Assembly: GCF_002831565.1 (NCBI RefSeq)
Contig: NZ_CP025096.1
Span: 8,056,468-8,120,467 of the forward strand
From: Spirosoma pollinicola
Lineage (GTDB): Bacteria > Bacteroidota > Bacteroidia > Cytophagales > Spirosomataceae
Reading direction: 5' to 3'
Length of the DNA: 64,000 nucleotides
Below, piece after piece: positions 8,520-18,003 of this stretch. Each line of letters opens with the position of its first letter. Position 1 is the first letter of the stretch. The notes beneath the pieces were generated by a model. It worked only from the letters and a program-made list of their open reading frames with translations, was not told the DNA's origin and made no database searches. Position numbers and translations under genes: made by a program.

Positions 8520-8782
8520 AGCTTTTTTTTGAGCACATCCTGAAGCATTTGTTTGTCTAGGCTAAAGTCGGCCACTAGCTGTTTCAGTTGACGGTTTTCT
8601 TCCTCCAACTGGCGTAATCGGTGCAGTTCGGCAACACCCAATCCGCCATACTTCTTCTTCCAATTGTAAAAGGTGGCCTCGCTAATGCCCATTTTGCGGC
8701 ATACTTCAGCTACGGCTACTCCCGTCTCAGATTGTTTGAGAGCAAAAACGATTTGCGCTTCGGTGAACTTCGTTTTCTTCAT
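8516..8782 (-). CDS. IS3-family transposase OrfA
   Basis: 88 residues. An N-terminal helix-turn-helix of the HTH_Tnp_1 family (TKFTEAQIVFALKQSETG ... CRKMGISEATFYNWKKKYGG) binds the IS ends. A leucine-rich coiled coil (LRQLEEENRQLKQLVADFSLD) for oligomerisation follows. The frame ends in a lysine run encoded by A8, where ribosomes would slip into orfB. The gene itself is intact, but its partner orfB is truncated, so the element is probably dead unless complemented. Confidence 0.85.
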   Translation of the reverse strand: MKKTKFTEAQIVFALKQSETGVAVAEVCRKMGISEATFYNWKKKYGGLGVAELHRLRQLEEENRQLKQLVADFSLDKQMLQDVLKKKL

Positions 8783-8862
8783 GACGATTTGTTTGATTTA
8801 AGTTAATCCAAATCGCCCGATTTTCTCTACTTTATACTGGAACGCTTTTCTGGGGGGAGGTC

Positions 8863-11800
8863 ACAGTACAACCCGCCCCCCTTTGCGTTGAATTGTCCGG
8901 CATTTTGCCATTGCCTGGAATGCATCTTGTGACCCCTCCGAATCGATCCCTTTAATATTTCGGCGGTGCGTGTGGAAGCCGTAGCGCTTATATTTGTGGG
9001 CCTCGTCTAAGAATAAACCATCTACACCTAACTGCGCAAAATGTAAAATATCGTCCTGCTTGCGGTCGGCCTGCGCTTTGCGCCTGACCTCAACGCTCAG
9101 TTTTAATTTGTTCAGCGCCTTAATGTGTTTTTTACTGGCGCGTTGGTCTTCTCTGGATGAACTGCCCTGCGCTTCAATTCGGGCAATTTCTTCACTGATC
9201 AATTCTTCCTCGGCGGTCGGGTCGGAAGGTATAAATTTCAAGAATGATTGCGGTAAAACAATTCCATCAAATTTATTGGTGGCAATGCGTTGTAGAAACC
9301 GTTTTCGATTGGTGGTTTCCAGATCGGATTTCTCCGGTACATAAATTAACGCGGCCGGATACAGCGTTTGCCACGCTCTAGCAAAATCCCTTACCGTTGA
9401 ATTTTGCACGGCAATAATGACCTTCGACAATCGCCCTAGCCGTATCATTTCCATTGCCGCTGAAATCATGGTAAAGGTCTTACCCGTACCTACTTCATGG
9501 GCCAACATGGTATCCTCATCTTTTATCCGTTCAACGCCTTTAAACTGGTGGTTCCGCAAAAAAATGAACGGACTGGCACCGGGATAATGGGCAACCTGTG
9601 GCCGGTGGTACGTTTTAAATACGTGGCCGTTAAAACGGTCATTAAACGCTTTTTCTATGCGTTCCACGTAGTTTGTCCGGCAGTAGTCAATAAACAGCTC
9701 CTGTAGGACTTCCTGCGCTTGTACGGCCTGTGAAGTGGCTTCAATGTCTTTAACCTCCCGCTTATTACCTTCTGCGTCAAGAATGGTTTTTGTAACCACG
9801 ACGCTACGTCCATTAAGCGCGGATTCGATCAAATCAGATGCTTTACGCTCTGCCGTTCCCATAGATCGGTTTTTCACCGCGTACGGATTGTTGACTGTAA
9901 GATCATATGCACAGGACTGATCGTTATACCGTAAGCGTATATCCAGTTCAAGTTCGTGCTTTATCCACTCCGTAATTAGTTCGGCTGGTAGCCAGACGGA
10001 ACCTAACTGGAAAGTGATTAATGAGAGCGGAACCGTTGGGGGCATGACAGCTTCCAGGGCAAGAATGTTGGCCTGTAATGCCGGTTTCTGATCCAGCCAT
10101 AATCTTGCCTGTACTATCTTCTCCCGAATATCCCCTGACAAATACGTGTCACGATCAATCAACTTATCAGTCGCCGGGTGTCGAAAAACCAATCGTTTTG
10201 TGATTAATTCATGCTCTACTTCGGAAATTGTTTTGGTTAATTTTGCCGCTATAAAGGCGCTGTCTATGCGTCCGCACTCATAAAGAGAAACCCGTAATGC
10301 ATCCTCGGCGGTTTCGACCACTGACAAGGGACGGAGCGGATAAACCCGCTCGGTCAGAATAGCCGATTTACTAATGATATCTTTTCCGTCCTTTCCTTTT
10401 TCAATCAGTTCAAGGGCCTGAACCATCAAAAATTTAGGGTCGTACCCTTCCAGAAAAGCAATTGAGCGGTTTTTATTAAGCTTACCGAAACAACCCGTAA
10501 AGCGGTAATATTCGTTGTTTAATGCCTGCCGCAATGGGTCGGTAACTACGTCGGCTTCTGCGTTCAGTTCCGCACGTAGCAACGCAGAGAAGGCGGCTTT
10601 TAAGGTCTCGTACTCGCGGATAATCAGGGATTGAGTAAAACTGCGCCCTTTGATGTTTACGCGTCCTGCATAGCCATTCACCGCCATACGGCCCAATTCA
10701 CCAAATGGGTTCCGGTTAAGAGGTTTAAAAATGGCTGCTGGCAAAAAGGTTAATGCGCCGTCAAGACGAGTGGTCAATTCGTTGGGATTAGCCAGAAATA
10801 ACGTTTGGGAATCTCCCCGGTATAAACTTCCTTTTCCTACTTCTTCGGCCAGAAACATTTCACCCAGCATCATTGCAGGCCGCTCGGCAAAATACTCATT
10901 TATGATAATCGATTTCGCAATTTCGGTTTCTTCATCGACCGGGGCTATCGTGCGTACGGTCGTTGTTCCGACATATGAAAATTGACTAAACCGGCGTACA
11001 CTAGCTACGCACTTTTGCATAAATAAAATATCGGTCGTTACTTCTGTACCTGCGTTTTGCTCAAACGCACAACTTGGCAACCGGATAGCCCCTACCAGTT
11101 CCATTCCTTCCCGATGCAAGCGTTGGCGAAACTTACGGCTTCCACTATCCAGCGTTCCCGCTGAGGTTATCAGAGCCAGTAATCCCCCTTCCCGAATTAA
11201 CCGGGCTGAACGGCCAATAAAGTAATTATGAATTGGTAGATCGGATAAATCCCGATTGTGACGGTCGTACACCTTGTAGTTGCCAAAGGGTACATTTCCA
11301 ATGACTAAATCAATACTTTCAAGCTGAATCTGTACGTCCTCAAACCCGCTCGCGTGGGTTTCAAGTTCAGGATACAGCAACCCTAGAATCTGCGCCGTCA
11401 GTGTATCCTTTTCGATAGCCGTTACGCGGCTTTGCTGACGTAAATTGTCCGGCATGGCACCAATAAAATGACCACTACCCGCCGCGGGCTCTACCATGCG
11501 CCCTCCGGTAAATCCCATTGAAACAACGGCTTGCCAGATGGCTTTGATAACGGTATGACTGGTGTAATACGCATTTAGCGTTGATTGGGAAGCACGTTCT
11601 ATTTCTTCATCAGATAACAGTTCCCCTAGTTCCAAACGTGCTTTATAATAGCGTTTACCCCAACGTTCCACCTCGGCGCTCATGGGCGAGAGCTGGGCGG
11701 TAGCTTCTCCGTACTCGGCAAAGGCTTCCAGATTCCACACGTTTGCCAGTTCCCCCCAGCCTGAAAACTGAACTAACAGCTTTTTTTCGTCGTCGGTAGC

Positions 11801-12103
11801 CAGTCGATCTTCCCGCAATAATTGTTTGGCTAACCGGATAGCCGTGACGTTGGCAATTAATTTGGCTTTTTCTCCAAAAGGGGTTAATACAGTATTCTGA
11901 TTAATTCGGAAATAGGAATGCAGGGGGGGATTGCGTCAAGCAGTCCAGAAGCCGCAAGCGCGGTTGGCTGGGTAAGCTGGCTAACGACCTCTTTAGTCAG
12001 GACATCAAACCCAATGGAATCAAAGATGCTCAACTGCTGGTACAAAGATTGTCCAGCCGTCGTTTTTTCTTTACGGAGCGGTTCATTAAAAGGGCGTATT
12101 TGT
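8863..12103 (-). pseudogene. DarB-like DNA methylase/helicase, broken at both ends
   Basis: Large fused protein of the kind seen in P1 DarB and many plasmids. It has an N6-adenine methylase fold with VEPAAGSGHFIG and IGNVPFGNY (about residues 105 and 175 of the main frame), a long middle, then an SF2/SNF2-like helicase start with AHEVGTGKT (about 777) and FLDEAHKYK (about 939). Family members are roughly 1700-2300 residues; here the helicase part is cut after GGRVVL by the IS3 element at 8862. At the other end the conserved start (LYQQLSIFDSIGFDVLTKEV...) is in another frame and joins the main frame only across a G7 run at 11923-11929. The TTG at 11818 is therefore not the true start. Related proteins protect incoming DNA from restriction, which fits a conjugative element. 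Confidence 0.7.
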
Positions 12104-12403
12104 TGCGATTATCTATTAATAAAATACACCTTTATTTTCAAATAATCAATTATAAAATCAAATATGCGAAATCAATTAAACGCTTTTCCCCTTATTCCCT
12201 GTTGTGGTGGGAGTGTCTGTCACTAACGGTAATATCTATACGTTTGATAAGATGGTATTGTGTAACCAGGTGTGGTGCAGTAGTTCTTTGCTTAATCCCT
12301 GTCGCCTGGCACGTACTATTGTCAGTAGATTCGGTAGCGTTTGAATAAAGCAGCAATGAGCCTGCTACCAGGCTCATTGCTATGATGGGATTCAGGTAAT
12401 TTC
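12104..12403. other. Intergenic region with no recognisable gene
   Basis: AT-rich next to the DarB-like pseudogene. Short open frames on both strands show no recognisable protein. Apart from the hairpin at 12352-12381 nothing stands out. Confidence 0.5.
12352..12381 (-). terminator. Hairpin terminator, 13-bp perfect stem
   Basis: Arms AGCAATGAGCCTG (12352-12364) and its complement (12369-12381) with a 4-base loop. It lies 23 bp past the stop of the minus-strand gene ending at 12404 and is followed on that strand by a T-rich stretch. Confidence 0.65.
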
Positions 12404-12688
12404 TTACAAGGAATCAACAACGAGTACTTTACCGTTCGAAAGTTTTCCGATGATGTGTAGCAAATTTCGATCAATAAGCCAGGCTTGGGGAAACGCAGTG
12501 TAAATATCCGCTTCCCCTACGCAGAAAAAGCCACCCGTAGCTTTCTGGACAACATCAACTTACTCATTGAAGGCCAAATAATAATTACCCTCACCGATCA
12601 GTACGGTTGGCATAACCAGTTTATTGTTGTTGTATTGAATACCGTGTTGGTTGGCATCCCTAAGTAGGGAGGCTTGTTGAGTAGTCAT
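12404..12688 (-). pseudogene. Small unknown gene with one in-frame stop
   Basis: The ATG at 12688 opens a frame reading MTTQQASLLRDANQHGIQYN and on to LAFNE, then TAA (12560-12562). The same frame continues with VDVVQKATGGFFCVGEADIY to VLVVDSL and a second stop at 12404. Both halves look coding, and together would make a 94-residue protein. A strong terminator follows. Either a nonsense mutation has split one gene, or two short proteins are made. I do not recognise the family. Confidence 0.4.
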
Positions 12689-12816
12689 AGCGGTCACGAT
12701 TATTGATTTACTAAAGATAGTAAATTATTAGCGTCAACCGAAGCTAAATCATTAACAGTCAGAGTAATAGAAAAGACTTATCCCCTCTATCCCGTTACTT
12801 ATACCGGGAAATTGAC

Positions 12817-13083
12817 TTAGTGCCAAATTAATTCATCTGTTTTAAAGTCCGGATGATAGACCGTCCCATTTAGGTCTTGAACGGTGAGCACGATACGGGT
12901 TGCACCCTGTTGGATGACTGATGAAACCAGTTGCTGAATTTGTTTTTCCCGCTGTTGAGGCTGGTCCGATGGTTGCTGAAGTGGTGCAACGGCGGTTCTT
13001 GTCCTGCCTTTATAGTATTCGTACAAATCCAGTATTTGAGCCTGTGGGTACAAATCGTTAACTGCGTCAAAGTGAACCGTCAT
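12817..13083 (-). CDS. Hypothetical small protein
   Basis: 88 residues, beginning MTVHFDAVNDLYPQAQILDL and ending DLNGTVYHPDFKTDELIWH. The centre is glutamine-rich (QQPSDQPQQREKQIQQLVSS) and probably helical. There is no signal peptide, membrane segment or recognisable motif. It lies 105 bp downstream of the AbiEii-like gene on the same strand, so it may be read from the same transcript. The ATG start is the only one near the 5' end. Function unknown. Confidence 0.5.
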   Translation of the reverse strand: MTVHFDAVNDLYPQAQILDLYEYYKGRTRTAVAPLQQPSDQPQQREKQIQQLVSSVIQQGATRIVLTVQDLNGTVYHPDFKTDELIWH

Positions 13084-13188
13084 GAGTTTAGCCCTGTAAG
13101 GTTTATCCTTTTTATACTAGTCTGGGAGTGCATCCTGCATCCTATCAAATATACTACCTATTGGCTTTCACTCAGGATAACTGCTCTA

Positions 13189-13974
13189 TTAATGTTTCGG
13201 GGTTTGCCTTGGCTTTGTAGTAGTCCCTTTCTGGTGAAATGTTATTAGCTGTGCTGGCTTTGAGTTGCTTACCGTTGGAATACCCTGTTGATGCGGATTA
13301 GCGGCCAGGGGTGGTTTGGGCGGGGGTAGCAGTTGAATATGTCGTGGGTTGGCGACGCTCTGCCGGATGATCTGTTTAGTCGTTTCCCATCGACGTCCAT
13401 TTAGCATATCAATGGCAGTAGTGGTACGTTCAGCGTCATCAAAAAATGTAATTGCCCGGCGCGTATGCTCAAGTGCTTGTGGGGAAGGGTTAAACTGATT
13501 TTGATAGTTAATTAATATTCTCTCAAATGGCATTTTCTGGAGCAACTCGGCTAAATCAACGTAATCCCGACGGGCTCCCCGGTTAGCGGCCGCATGAAGT
13601 TTCATGGCCGATGCATCATCGAGACCTATTACTCTCAACCCATTGACCTCAAGCGGGCTGTGCTTCATTGGGTAAGGAAACTTGATCATATCCAGTTTAA
13701 CACCGTCCAAAAAGCTCCTGATCCCCAGGTCACCCATAGACGTTATATCCAACCGGTCCCCGAAGGTTTTCTCCATAAAGGATTTCATCTTGGGCGCTGT
13801 TACATTAAGGGGACTGAAGAGGTCAATGTCAGTGCTCATGCGGTGACCCAGTTGAAGCGTTAGTGCCGTTCCTCCGCACAGGACAAATCCAGCCTCCTTA
13901 AGGGTTGGGTTCGCCATTAATTCATGAAGTACGTTGAACGTACTGGTATCCAGGCTCTGATAATGCAGCATCAT
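13189..13974 (-). CDS. AbiEii-type nucleotidyltransferase toxin
   Basis: 261 residues. The nucleotidyltransferase signature is visible: CGGTALTLQLGHRMSTDIDLF (about residues 33-53) has the GG/GS motif followed by DxD for metal binding. A later KLHAAANRGARRDYVDLAEL matches the conserved K...R...KDYxD motif of the AbiEii/AbiGii family. Characterised AbiEii proteins are toxins of type IV toxin-antitoxin systems involved in phage abortive infection and plasmid stability. The last 60 residues are proline-rich and look disordered. The upstream gene at 14135-14461 encodes a DUF6922-like protein, the usual partner in Bacteroidota. A strong hairpin lies between the two. Confidence 0.8.
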   Translation of the reverse strand: MMLHYQSLDTSTFNVLHELMANPTLKEAGFVLCGGTALTLQLGHRMSTDIDLFSPLNVTAPKMKSFMEKTFGDRLDITSMGDLGIRSFLDGVKLDMIKFPYPMKHSPLEVNGLRVIGLDDASAMKLHAAANRGARRDYVDLAELLQKMPFERILINYQNQFNPSPQALEHTRRAITFFDDAERTTTAIDMLNGRRWETTKQIIRQSVANPRHIQLLPPPKPPLAANPHQQGIPTVSNSKPAQLITFHQKGTTTKPRQTPKH

Positions 13975-14066
13975 TTTCTACGCGGGTTAAACACTCCGCA
14001 TTGTCATTATAAAATGAATTTTCAATAGACAATATAGAAAATATTTATCGTTAAAAATAGCTTATT

Positions 14067-14105
14067 GCCTAGTAATGAGCTAATTATCTTAGCTCATTAC
14101 TAGGC
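14067..14105 (-). terminator. 17-bp perfect hairpin between antitoxin and toxin genes
   Basis: Left arm 14067-14083, loop 14084-14088, right arm 14089-14105, no mismatch. It lies after the stop of the antitoxin-like gene and before the toxin start, on the transcript that would carry both. It may act as an attenuator that keeps toxin mRNA low. No strong U-run follows, so termination may be partial. Confidence 0.6.
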
Positions 14106-14134
14106 TTTCGAATGCTTTCACTACGAGTACGTTC

Positions 14135-14461
14135 TTAAAAACTGACGAATTGGATAGGTTCTGCGGCTTTTTTGCGGCTGCTCAGGAAAGCAGTTGGCTC
14201 AACACTCCACCACAAACTGCAGAAAGAAATGGTAGTCGACTGGAGTTCGGGGGCGTTAAATAATGCCTGTTTAATTCGGTCAATACCAAAATAACGGACT
14301 GCCATGGCTCGGTCCTCATGCGTACCATTGTCCATTACCCTTGCTATAATCGTATCCGCATCGACTGGGTTATTGATATCCATCTTTTGAGTATCTAAAC
14401 CCCAAAAACTACGTTTATTGAATTGCAGAGAAACGGGTTTGGATTCAGTGGAGACATTCAT
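14135..14461 (-). CDS. DUF6922-like antitoxin partner of AbiEii
   Basis: 108 residues. The core FWGLDTQKMDINNPVDADTIIARV, then MDNGTHEDRAMAVRYFGIDRIKQAL and TTISFCSLWW, follows the pattern of DUF6922 proteins (FWD...W..N..fIIeRVl..Gt..d...l...YG...I...l..a..L...T..Fcs). These are typically encoded just before AbiEii-type nucleotidyltransferases in Bacteroidota and take the antitoxin position. The gene precedes the toxin by 160 bp on the same strand. The role as antitoxin is inferred from position. The tail after residue 85 is not conserved. Confidence 0.7.
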   Translation of the reverse strand: MNVSTESKPVSLQFNKRSFWGLDTQKMDINNPVDADTIIARVMDNGTHEDRAMAVRYFGIDRIKQALFNAPELQSTTISFCSLWWSVEPTAFLSSRKKAAEPIQFVSF

Positions 14462-14609
14462 CGTTTTTGTCGTTTAAATCTGATTTGTTGACCGGCAGAG
14501 TCCTGTTGTTAAGAAAACCATTAATACCTAAAAATAAGCGAGATAGGTGTCGTAGTCAAGTATTTTAGGCCTGTTTCGACTTAAGGCGTTAACAGGCAGT
14601 AATTTAGAA

Positions 14610-15197
14610 TTATGGGTGTGAGGCAGCGGATTGTTGACGTATTCTTCCCATACGTGGCAGGATCGCAGCAGGCGAATCATCTGGACCTCCACGCCAGTCT
14701 GATGAATCATTAGGATCTGAATAACCATTATTGCCTAGTATTGGCACCAAAATCGTCAAGGAGCGTTTTATTAGAAACAGACCAACTACTGTCAGGCTAA
14801 TGTAAAACATGGTTGAATAGATTTCATTTAAGTTTGATGGCTTCAACATCCAGCCGCTGCCCCAAAAAAGCATAAGCCCGATCAAACTGAGAGTGATTCC
14901 TTTTCTTAATTTAGTTTTGGCAACGGGTTTACTACTATACTTTAGGTAGACAAAATCTTGTAATAAGATCAGAAACAGAATGAGCAGTTTTATTCGCCAA
15001 GTGACGATAAAAAGACTGCTGGCTTCTTCGGTTTCCTCCAGTCTAACAACGATTCTGTCCATAAACTGATGTGGTAAGTTCATCGTCTGTAAGATTCGGT
15101 TACCGATCACGTAGTAGTGAAAAATCAACAGGGCATATGGTAACCATTCATAATCACAAAAAGCACTCTCTTTGTCTTGTTCAATGTCCTTTCTCAT
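14610..15197 (-). CDS. Membrane protein resembling the membrane anchor of a coupling protein
   Basis: 195 residues with about four hydrophobic segments (YALLIFHYYVIG, IKLLILFLILLQDFVYL, ITLSLIGLMLFWGSGWML, IYSTMFYISLTVVGLFLI) and a charged, disordered tail. Its layout matches the first 170 residues of the full-length coupling protein at 29648-31783: the FH.YV motif in the first segment, an LP/IP turn, a W..KL second segment, a GL.F..G third segment and a final segment ending near P-I. It lies 52 bp downstream of a coupling-protein ATPase gene that lacks exactly this region. I infer that the two genes form a split coupling protein. No database check was possible. Confidence 0.55.
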   Translation of the reverse strand: MRKDIEQDKESAFCDYEWLPYALLIFHYYVIGNRILQTMNLPHQFMDRIVVRLEETEEASSLFIVTWRIKLLILFLILLQDFVYLKYSSKPVAKTKLRKGITLSLIGLMLFWGSGWMLKPSNLNEIYSTMFYISLTVVGLFLIKRSLTILVPILGNNGYSDPNDSSDWRGGPDDSPAAILPRMGRIRQQSAASHP

Positions 15198-15249
15198 AAG
15201 TGGTCGACTATTTGATGTAAGTTGAGATACCGTTAGATTGAGATCAAAT

Positions 15250-16803
15250 TCATGATAGGTTATTCTGATTGTCGGCGTTTCGAATTAATTCACCGATTTG
15301 ATTTTGTACTAAATCCATATTTTCCTGAAAACGCAGTTCAATCTGCTCGTCGGTAAGTCCTTCCAATTCTGGATGAGCTGGTAAGATTGTCGATCGACGA
15401 TTTGCCAGCCAGGGGGTCGATTCTAGAGGGATTTTGGCAATAAACTTTGCTTGTCCTTCTGAACCGGCGAATGAAGGTGATACTCTCCCGGCGAAATACC
15501 CGTAAGGCATCGTCCGTAGCATGTCTTCAGTAATCATCCTGGCCTTTTTTGTTCTGGATGCAGACTCATCAGTGCTCCATTCATCTACTTCATTCAGCCG
15601 ACTGGCCACGCGCGCCGCTGAGGGTCCGAAACAGGCCCCCGTGATAAGGGTGTTAGGTAGATCGAAAATTGCTTTTGCTTCGTGTTTACCATAGTTACGT
15701 TCCAGCTGAACTACGTCCTGCATTGTAAAACAGGTAGCTACTTTATTCGAGCGGCCGGTTGCTAACAAATTATCAAGTCCATCGATATAGATCGTAGGCA
15801 ATTCATCGACGATAAATGCCTTTTTGCCGTCATCCCGCCTGTTAACCTGATGACCAACCTGTCTGGCCAGCAACGCTAAGGAAACACCATAGGCTGAGCT
15901 ATGCTCCGGATGATTAATTAGGCTTAGAATTTTTGGGGCCTTCGAATCATTAATATCCACCAAGGGCTCCTCGCCAGTCATAATCCAGTACATCTCCGGA
16001 TTAGCCAGACGAGATAGCCCTACTCGGGTAACAGCCAGTATGCCTTCAATATGGTCAAATGAATCCGTTGAGATACCTTCTTCAAAGCAGTTTCGCAAAG
16101 GCTGAATCAAGGGATCTAATTCCGGGAGCGTGTCCAATAAGGCAAATACGGTTTGATAATCCTGAAGCGCAAATTCAATCAGATGGGGTAAACTACAGTA
16201 AGAAGTCGATATATTTTTACTTGCCATTTGCGCATCAGTATATCGTTTCAGAAACCACAAACAGGAGGCCAGGTAAGTAATGCTTGACTCGACGAAAAAA
16301 TCACCTCGTTGCTGTATCCAAACTTTATTCAGATTGCAAAGAATGGAAGCAGCGGCCAGTTGAGCATCTATAATACTCAGTAGCTGATTGCCTGCAAAGG
16401 GGTTGCAGCGTACCGAATGGGTAGGTGACATAAAATTAACTGCATGAAACGTAGCGTCTACCCCATATTGTTTTTTGAAGACATGCTGGTTTGTCTGCAG
16501 GGTGTGAAAGGCGACTTGACTTAAATAATCGTCCTTATATTCGTAAAGCGAAGTAACAAATCCCTTCTCAATAAACTGCTTGACATAGTTGTGAACAATC
16601 GTCTTGGTCTTACCGGATCCGGGGGAACCCAGAACCAGATTTCCCCGGAAAGGATTGAGAACGTTTAACCATTCCTTATATTTGCCAGCATAAAAATCAT
16701 TGGTTACCAAGGGAATGTTTATGGAATACTCGTTACCCTGAAAGCTGGTAAACTGGGAAAATGCGTGGCCTAAGTGGTCGGAATCATTGAAAATGTTTTC
16801 CAT
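15250..16803 (-). CDS. Second coupling-protein ATPase (TraG/VirD4-like) without membrane anchor
   Basis: 517 residues. It begins almost directly at the ATPase region (NEYSINIPLVTNDFY), equivalent to about residue 170 of the MobC-like protein at 29648-31783. Walker A is GSPGSGKTKTIV (about 60) and Walker B is KAFIVDELPTIYIDGLDNLL (about 330), followed by the conserved ATGRSNKVATCFTMQDV. VirD4/TraG ATPases deliver the relaxase-DNA complex to the transfer channel. This copy lacks membrane helices; the adjacent 14610-15197 gene could supply them. Two related coupling ATPases on one element is unusual. It could serve a second relaxase or substrate, or be a decayed duplicate, but the frame is intact. 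Confidence 0.8.
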   Translation of the reverse strand: MENIFNDSDHLGHAFSQFTSFQGNEYSINIPLVTNDFYAGKYKEWLNVLNPFRGNLVLGSPGSGKTKTIVHNYVKQFIEKGFVTSLYEYKDDYLSQVAFHTLQTNQHVFKKQYGVDATFHAVNFMSPTHSVRCNPFAGNQLLSIIDAQLAAASILCNLNKVWIQQRGDFFVESSITYLASCLWFLKRYTDAQMASKNISTSYCSLPHLIEFALQDYQTVFALLDTLPELDPLIQPLRNCFEEGISTDSFDHIEGILAVTRVGLSRLANPEMYWIMTGEEPLVDINDSKAPKILSLINHPEHSSAYGVSLALLARQVGHQVNRRDDGKKAFIVDELPTIYIDGLDNLLATGRSNKVATCFTMQDVVQLERNYGKHEAKAIFDLPNTLITGACFGPSAARVASRLNEVDEWSTDESASRTKKARMITEDMLRTMPYGYFAGRVSPSFAGSEGQAKFIAKIPLESTPWLANRRSTILPAHPELEGLTDEQIELRFQENMDLVQNQIGELIRNADNQNNLS

Positions 16804-16873
16804 AGGTTAGTCTGTTTTTAGTTGAAGTCCTTTGCTTTTTTATGCTTGTTTAGTTGCCACGTAGCGGGTTAAA

Positions 16874-17482
16874 TTAAAGTGGCAGATTAATTGCCGTCTC
16901 ATCAACAGCTATAGGTTGCCGGGTAGGATTTTGAGCCAGCACCTGCTGAAACTGCGGCGTTTTTTCCATCTTTTCCCGAACTGTCTTACTGAGTGAATTA
17001 TACAAGGCCCAGTCAAAATTGGTATAAGTCAGGGATTGGAATGAGAGATCGGTTTCAGGGTAAAACTCATCTTCTGGAAAAGCCTCGAGGCTGATAACGA
17101 TAGGTTGTTTTCCCGTTTCCTGTTTGGTTGTGACTAAACACGGCATACCCAGGATCGATAACACGTCAAATGGGGTGTTATCGTATTCATCCCCAAATTC
17201 ACGTCCTCTCATGGCGACGATATCTTTGTAGAGGTGAGCATTTTGTTGCAGTGATAAAAGATACTCTTTATGCACCAGAGCGGGCCGGGGTTGATCGCCA
17301 ATTATTAGCGTTATTGACGGAATTACCCAGGTTAATAAGAGACGAGGCCGGATGGTAGTGACGTTGTTCCAAACGGTTGGTAAACTACCAAGCTCAATAA
17401 TTCGACGTAGTAAAGCGGGGTGAGCCGCATCAGGTAGTTGCTCCCGAAGTTGGTTCTTTTTGATGATCGTAGTTAAGCTCAT
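16874..17482 (-). CDS. Hypothetical protein in plasmid maintenance cluster
   Basis: 202 residues, starting MSLTTIIKKNQLREQLPDAA. There is no signal peptide and no clear membrane segment. The C-terminal half has an aromatic-rich stretch (LTYTNFDWALYNSLSKTVREKMEKTPQFQQVL) that resembles the end of small phage or plasmid DNA-metabolism proteins, but I cannot name the family. It lies 71 bp upstream of the second coupling ATPase and 37 bp downstream of the LytTR gene, all on one strand, suggesting one transcript. Function unknown. Confidence 0.55.
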   Translation of the reverse strand: MSLTTIIKKNQLREQLPDAAHPALLRRIIELGSLPTVWNNVTTIRPRLLLTWVIPSITLIIGDQPRPALVHKEYLLSLQQNAHLYKDIVAMRGREFGDEYDNTPFDVLSILGMPCLVTTKQETGKQPIVISLEAFPEDEFYPETDLSFQSLTYTNFDWALYNSLSKTVREKMEKTPQFQQVLAQNPTRQPIAVDETAINLPL

Positions 17483-17518
17483 GATTGAAACAGATTTACG
17501 TAAACCAGGTGGGGTAAA

Positions 17519-17902
17519 TTAATTGGCAAAGGCTTCCAGGTAGTGGTAAAGCCGGCGTCTTGACCAGGGCAGGCGGTCGCCACTGTGGAGGAGCATCATG
17601 CCTTTACTGGCCCTGCTTGCACTGATTTTTCTGCCGGCCGGTGGCGATGAATCATGAAACCGTTTAATGTAAATTGGATTAATTAGATGGCCTTTGTTGA
17701 TGCGCAAAAAATGAGGAAGTATCGCTTCGATTCGCTTCAGCGTACTAGCCAGTATATGCTTTTCTCCATTGGCCAGGTATAACCACGTATAATTACGTTC
17801 GCCCTGCAAACGAATGATCTGGTCCGCCTCAATCAGTTCGCGACCATGGTATCCTGCAATCAACAAGTAGGATCCCGTAGAAGTGGATTTACCCTTTTTC
17901 AT
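17519..17902 (-). CDS. LytTR-domain DNA-binding regulator
   Basis: About 127 residues from the ATG at 17902; a longer frame from a TTG at 17944 adds 14 unconserved residues. The LytTR fold is visible: IIRLQGERNYTWLYLANGEKHILASTLKRIEAIL, then FLRINKGHLINPIYIKRF, the hallmark of the AlgR/LytR DNA-binding domain. There is no receiver domain, so this is a stand-alone DNA-binding protein, a form common in Bacteroidota mobile elements. It probably regulates the neighbouring minus-strand genes. The C-terminus is basic. Confidence 0.75.
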   Translation of the reverse strand: MKKGKSTSTGSYLLIAGYHGRELIEADQIIRLQGERNYTWLYLANGEKHILASTLKRIEAILPHFLRINKGHLINPIYIKRFHDSSPPAGRKISASRASKGMMLLHSGDRLPWSRRRLYHYLEAFAN

Positions 17903-18003
17903 CGTAGTGTAATCATTACTTAACCAATGTCTTTTTATACGCAAAGATATTCTTATAAAATAATTTTCAAATTAATGAGATGAAGTTCAAATCAAATTAT
18001 AAA

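Larger units (their letters stand above)
7860..8862 (-). mobile_element. IS3-family insertion sequence, right part missing
   Basis: One end is at about 8858-8862, where the minus strand reads TGACCTCCCCCCAGAAAA, a typical IS3-group terminus starting TGA. The element contains orfA and most of orfB. The other end is lost where the MITE-like element begins at 7859. It is inserted into the DarB-like gene, removing that gene's 3' half. Confidence 0.75.

Noticed and set aside
12485..12667. 60-residue plus-strand frame
   Set aside because: The minus strand has the better frame here, with a start, two coding-like halves and a terminator.
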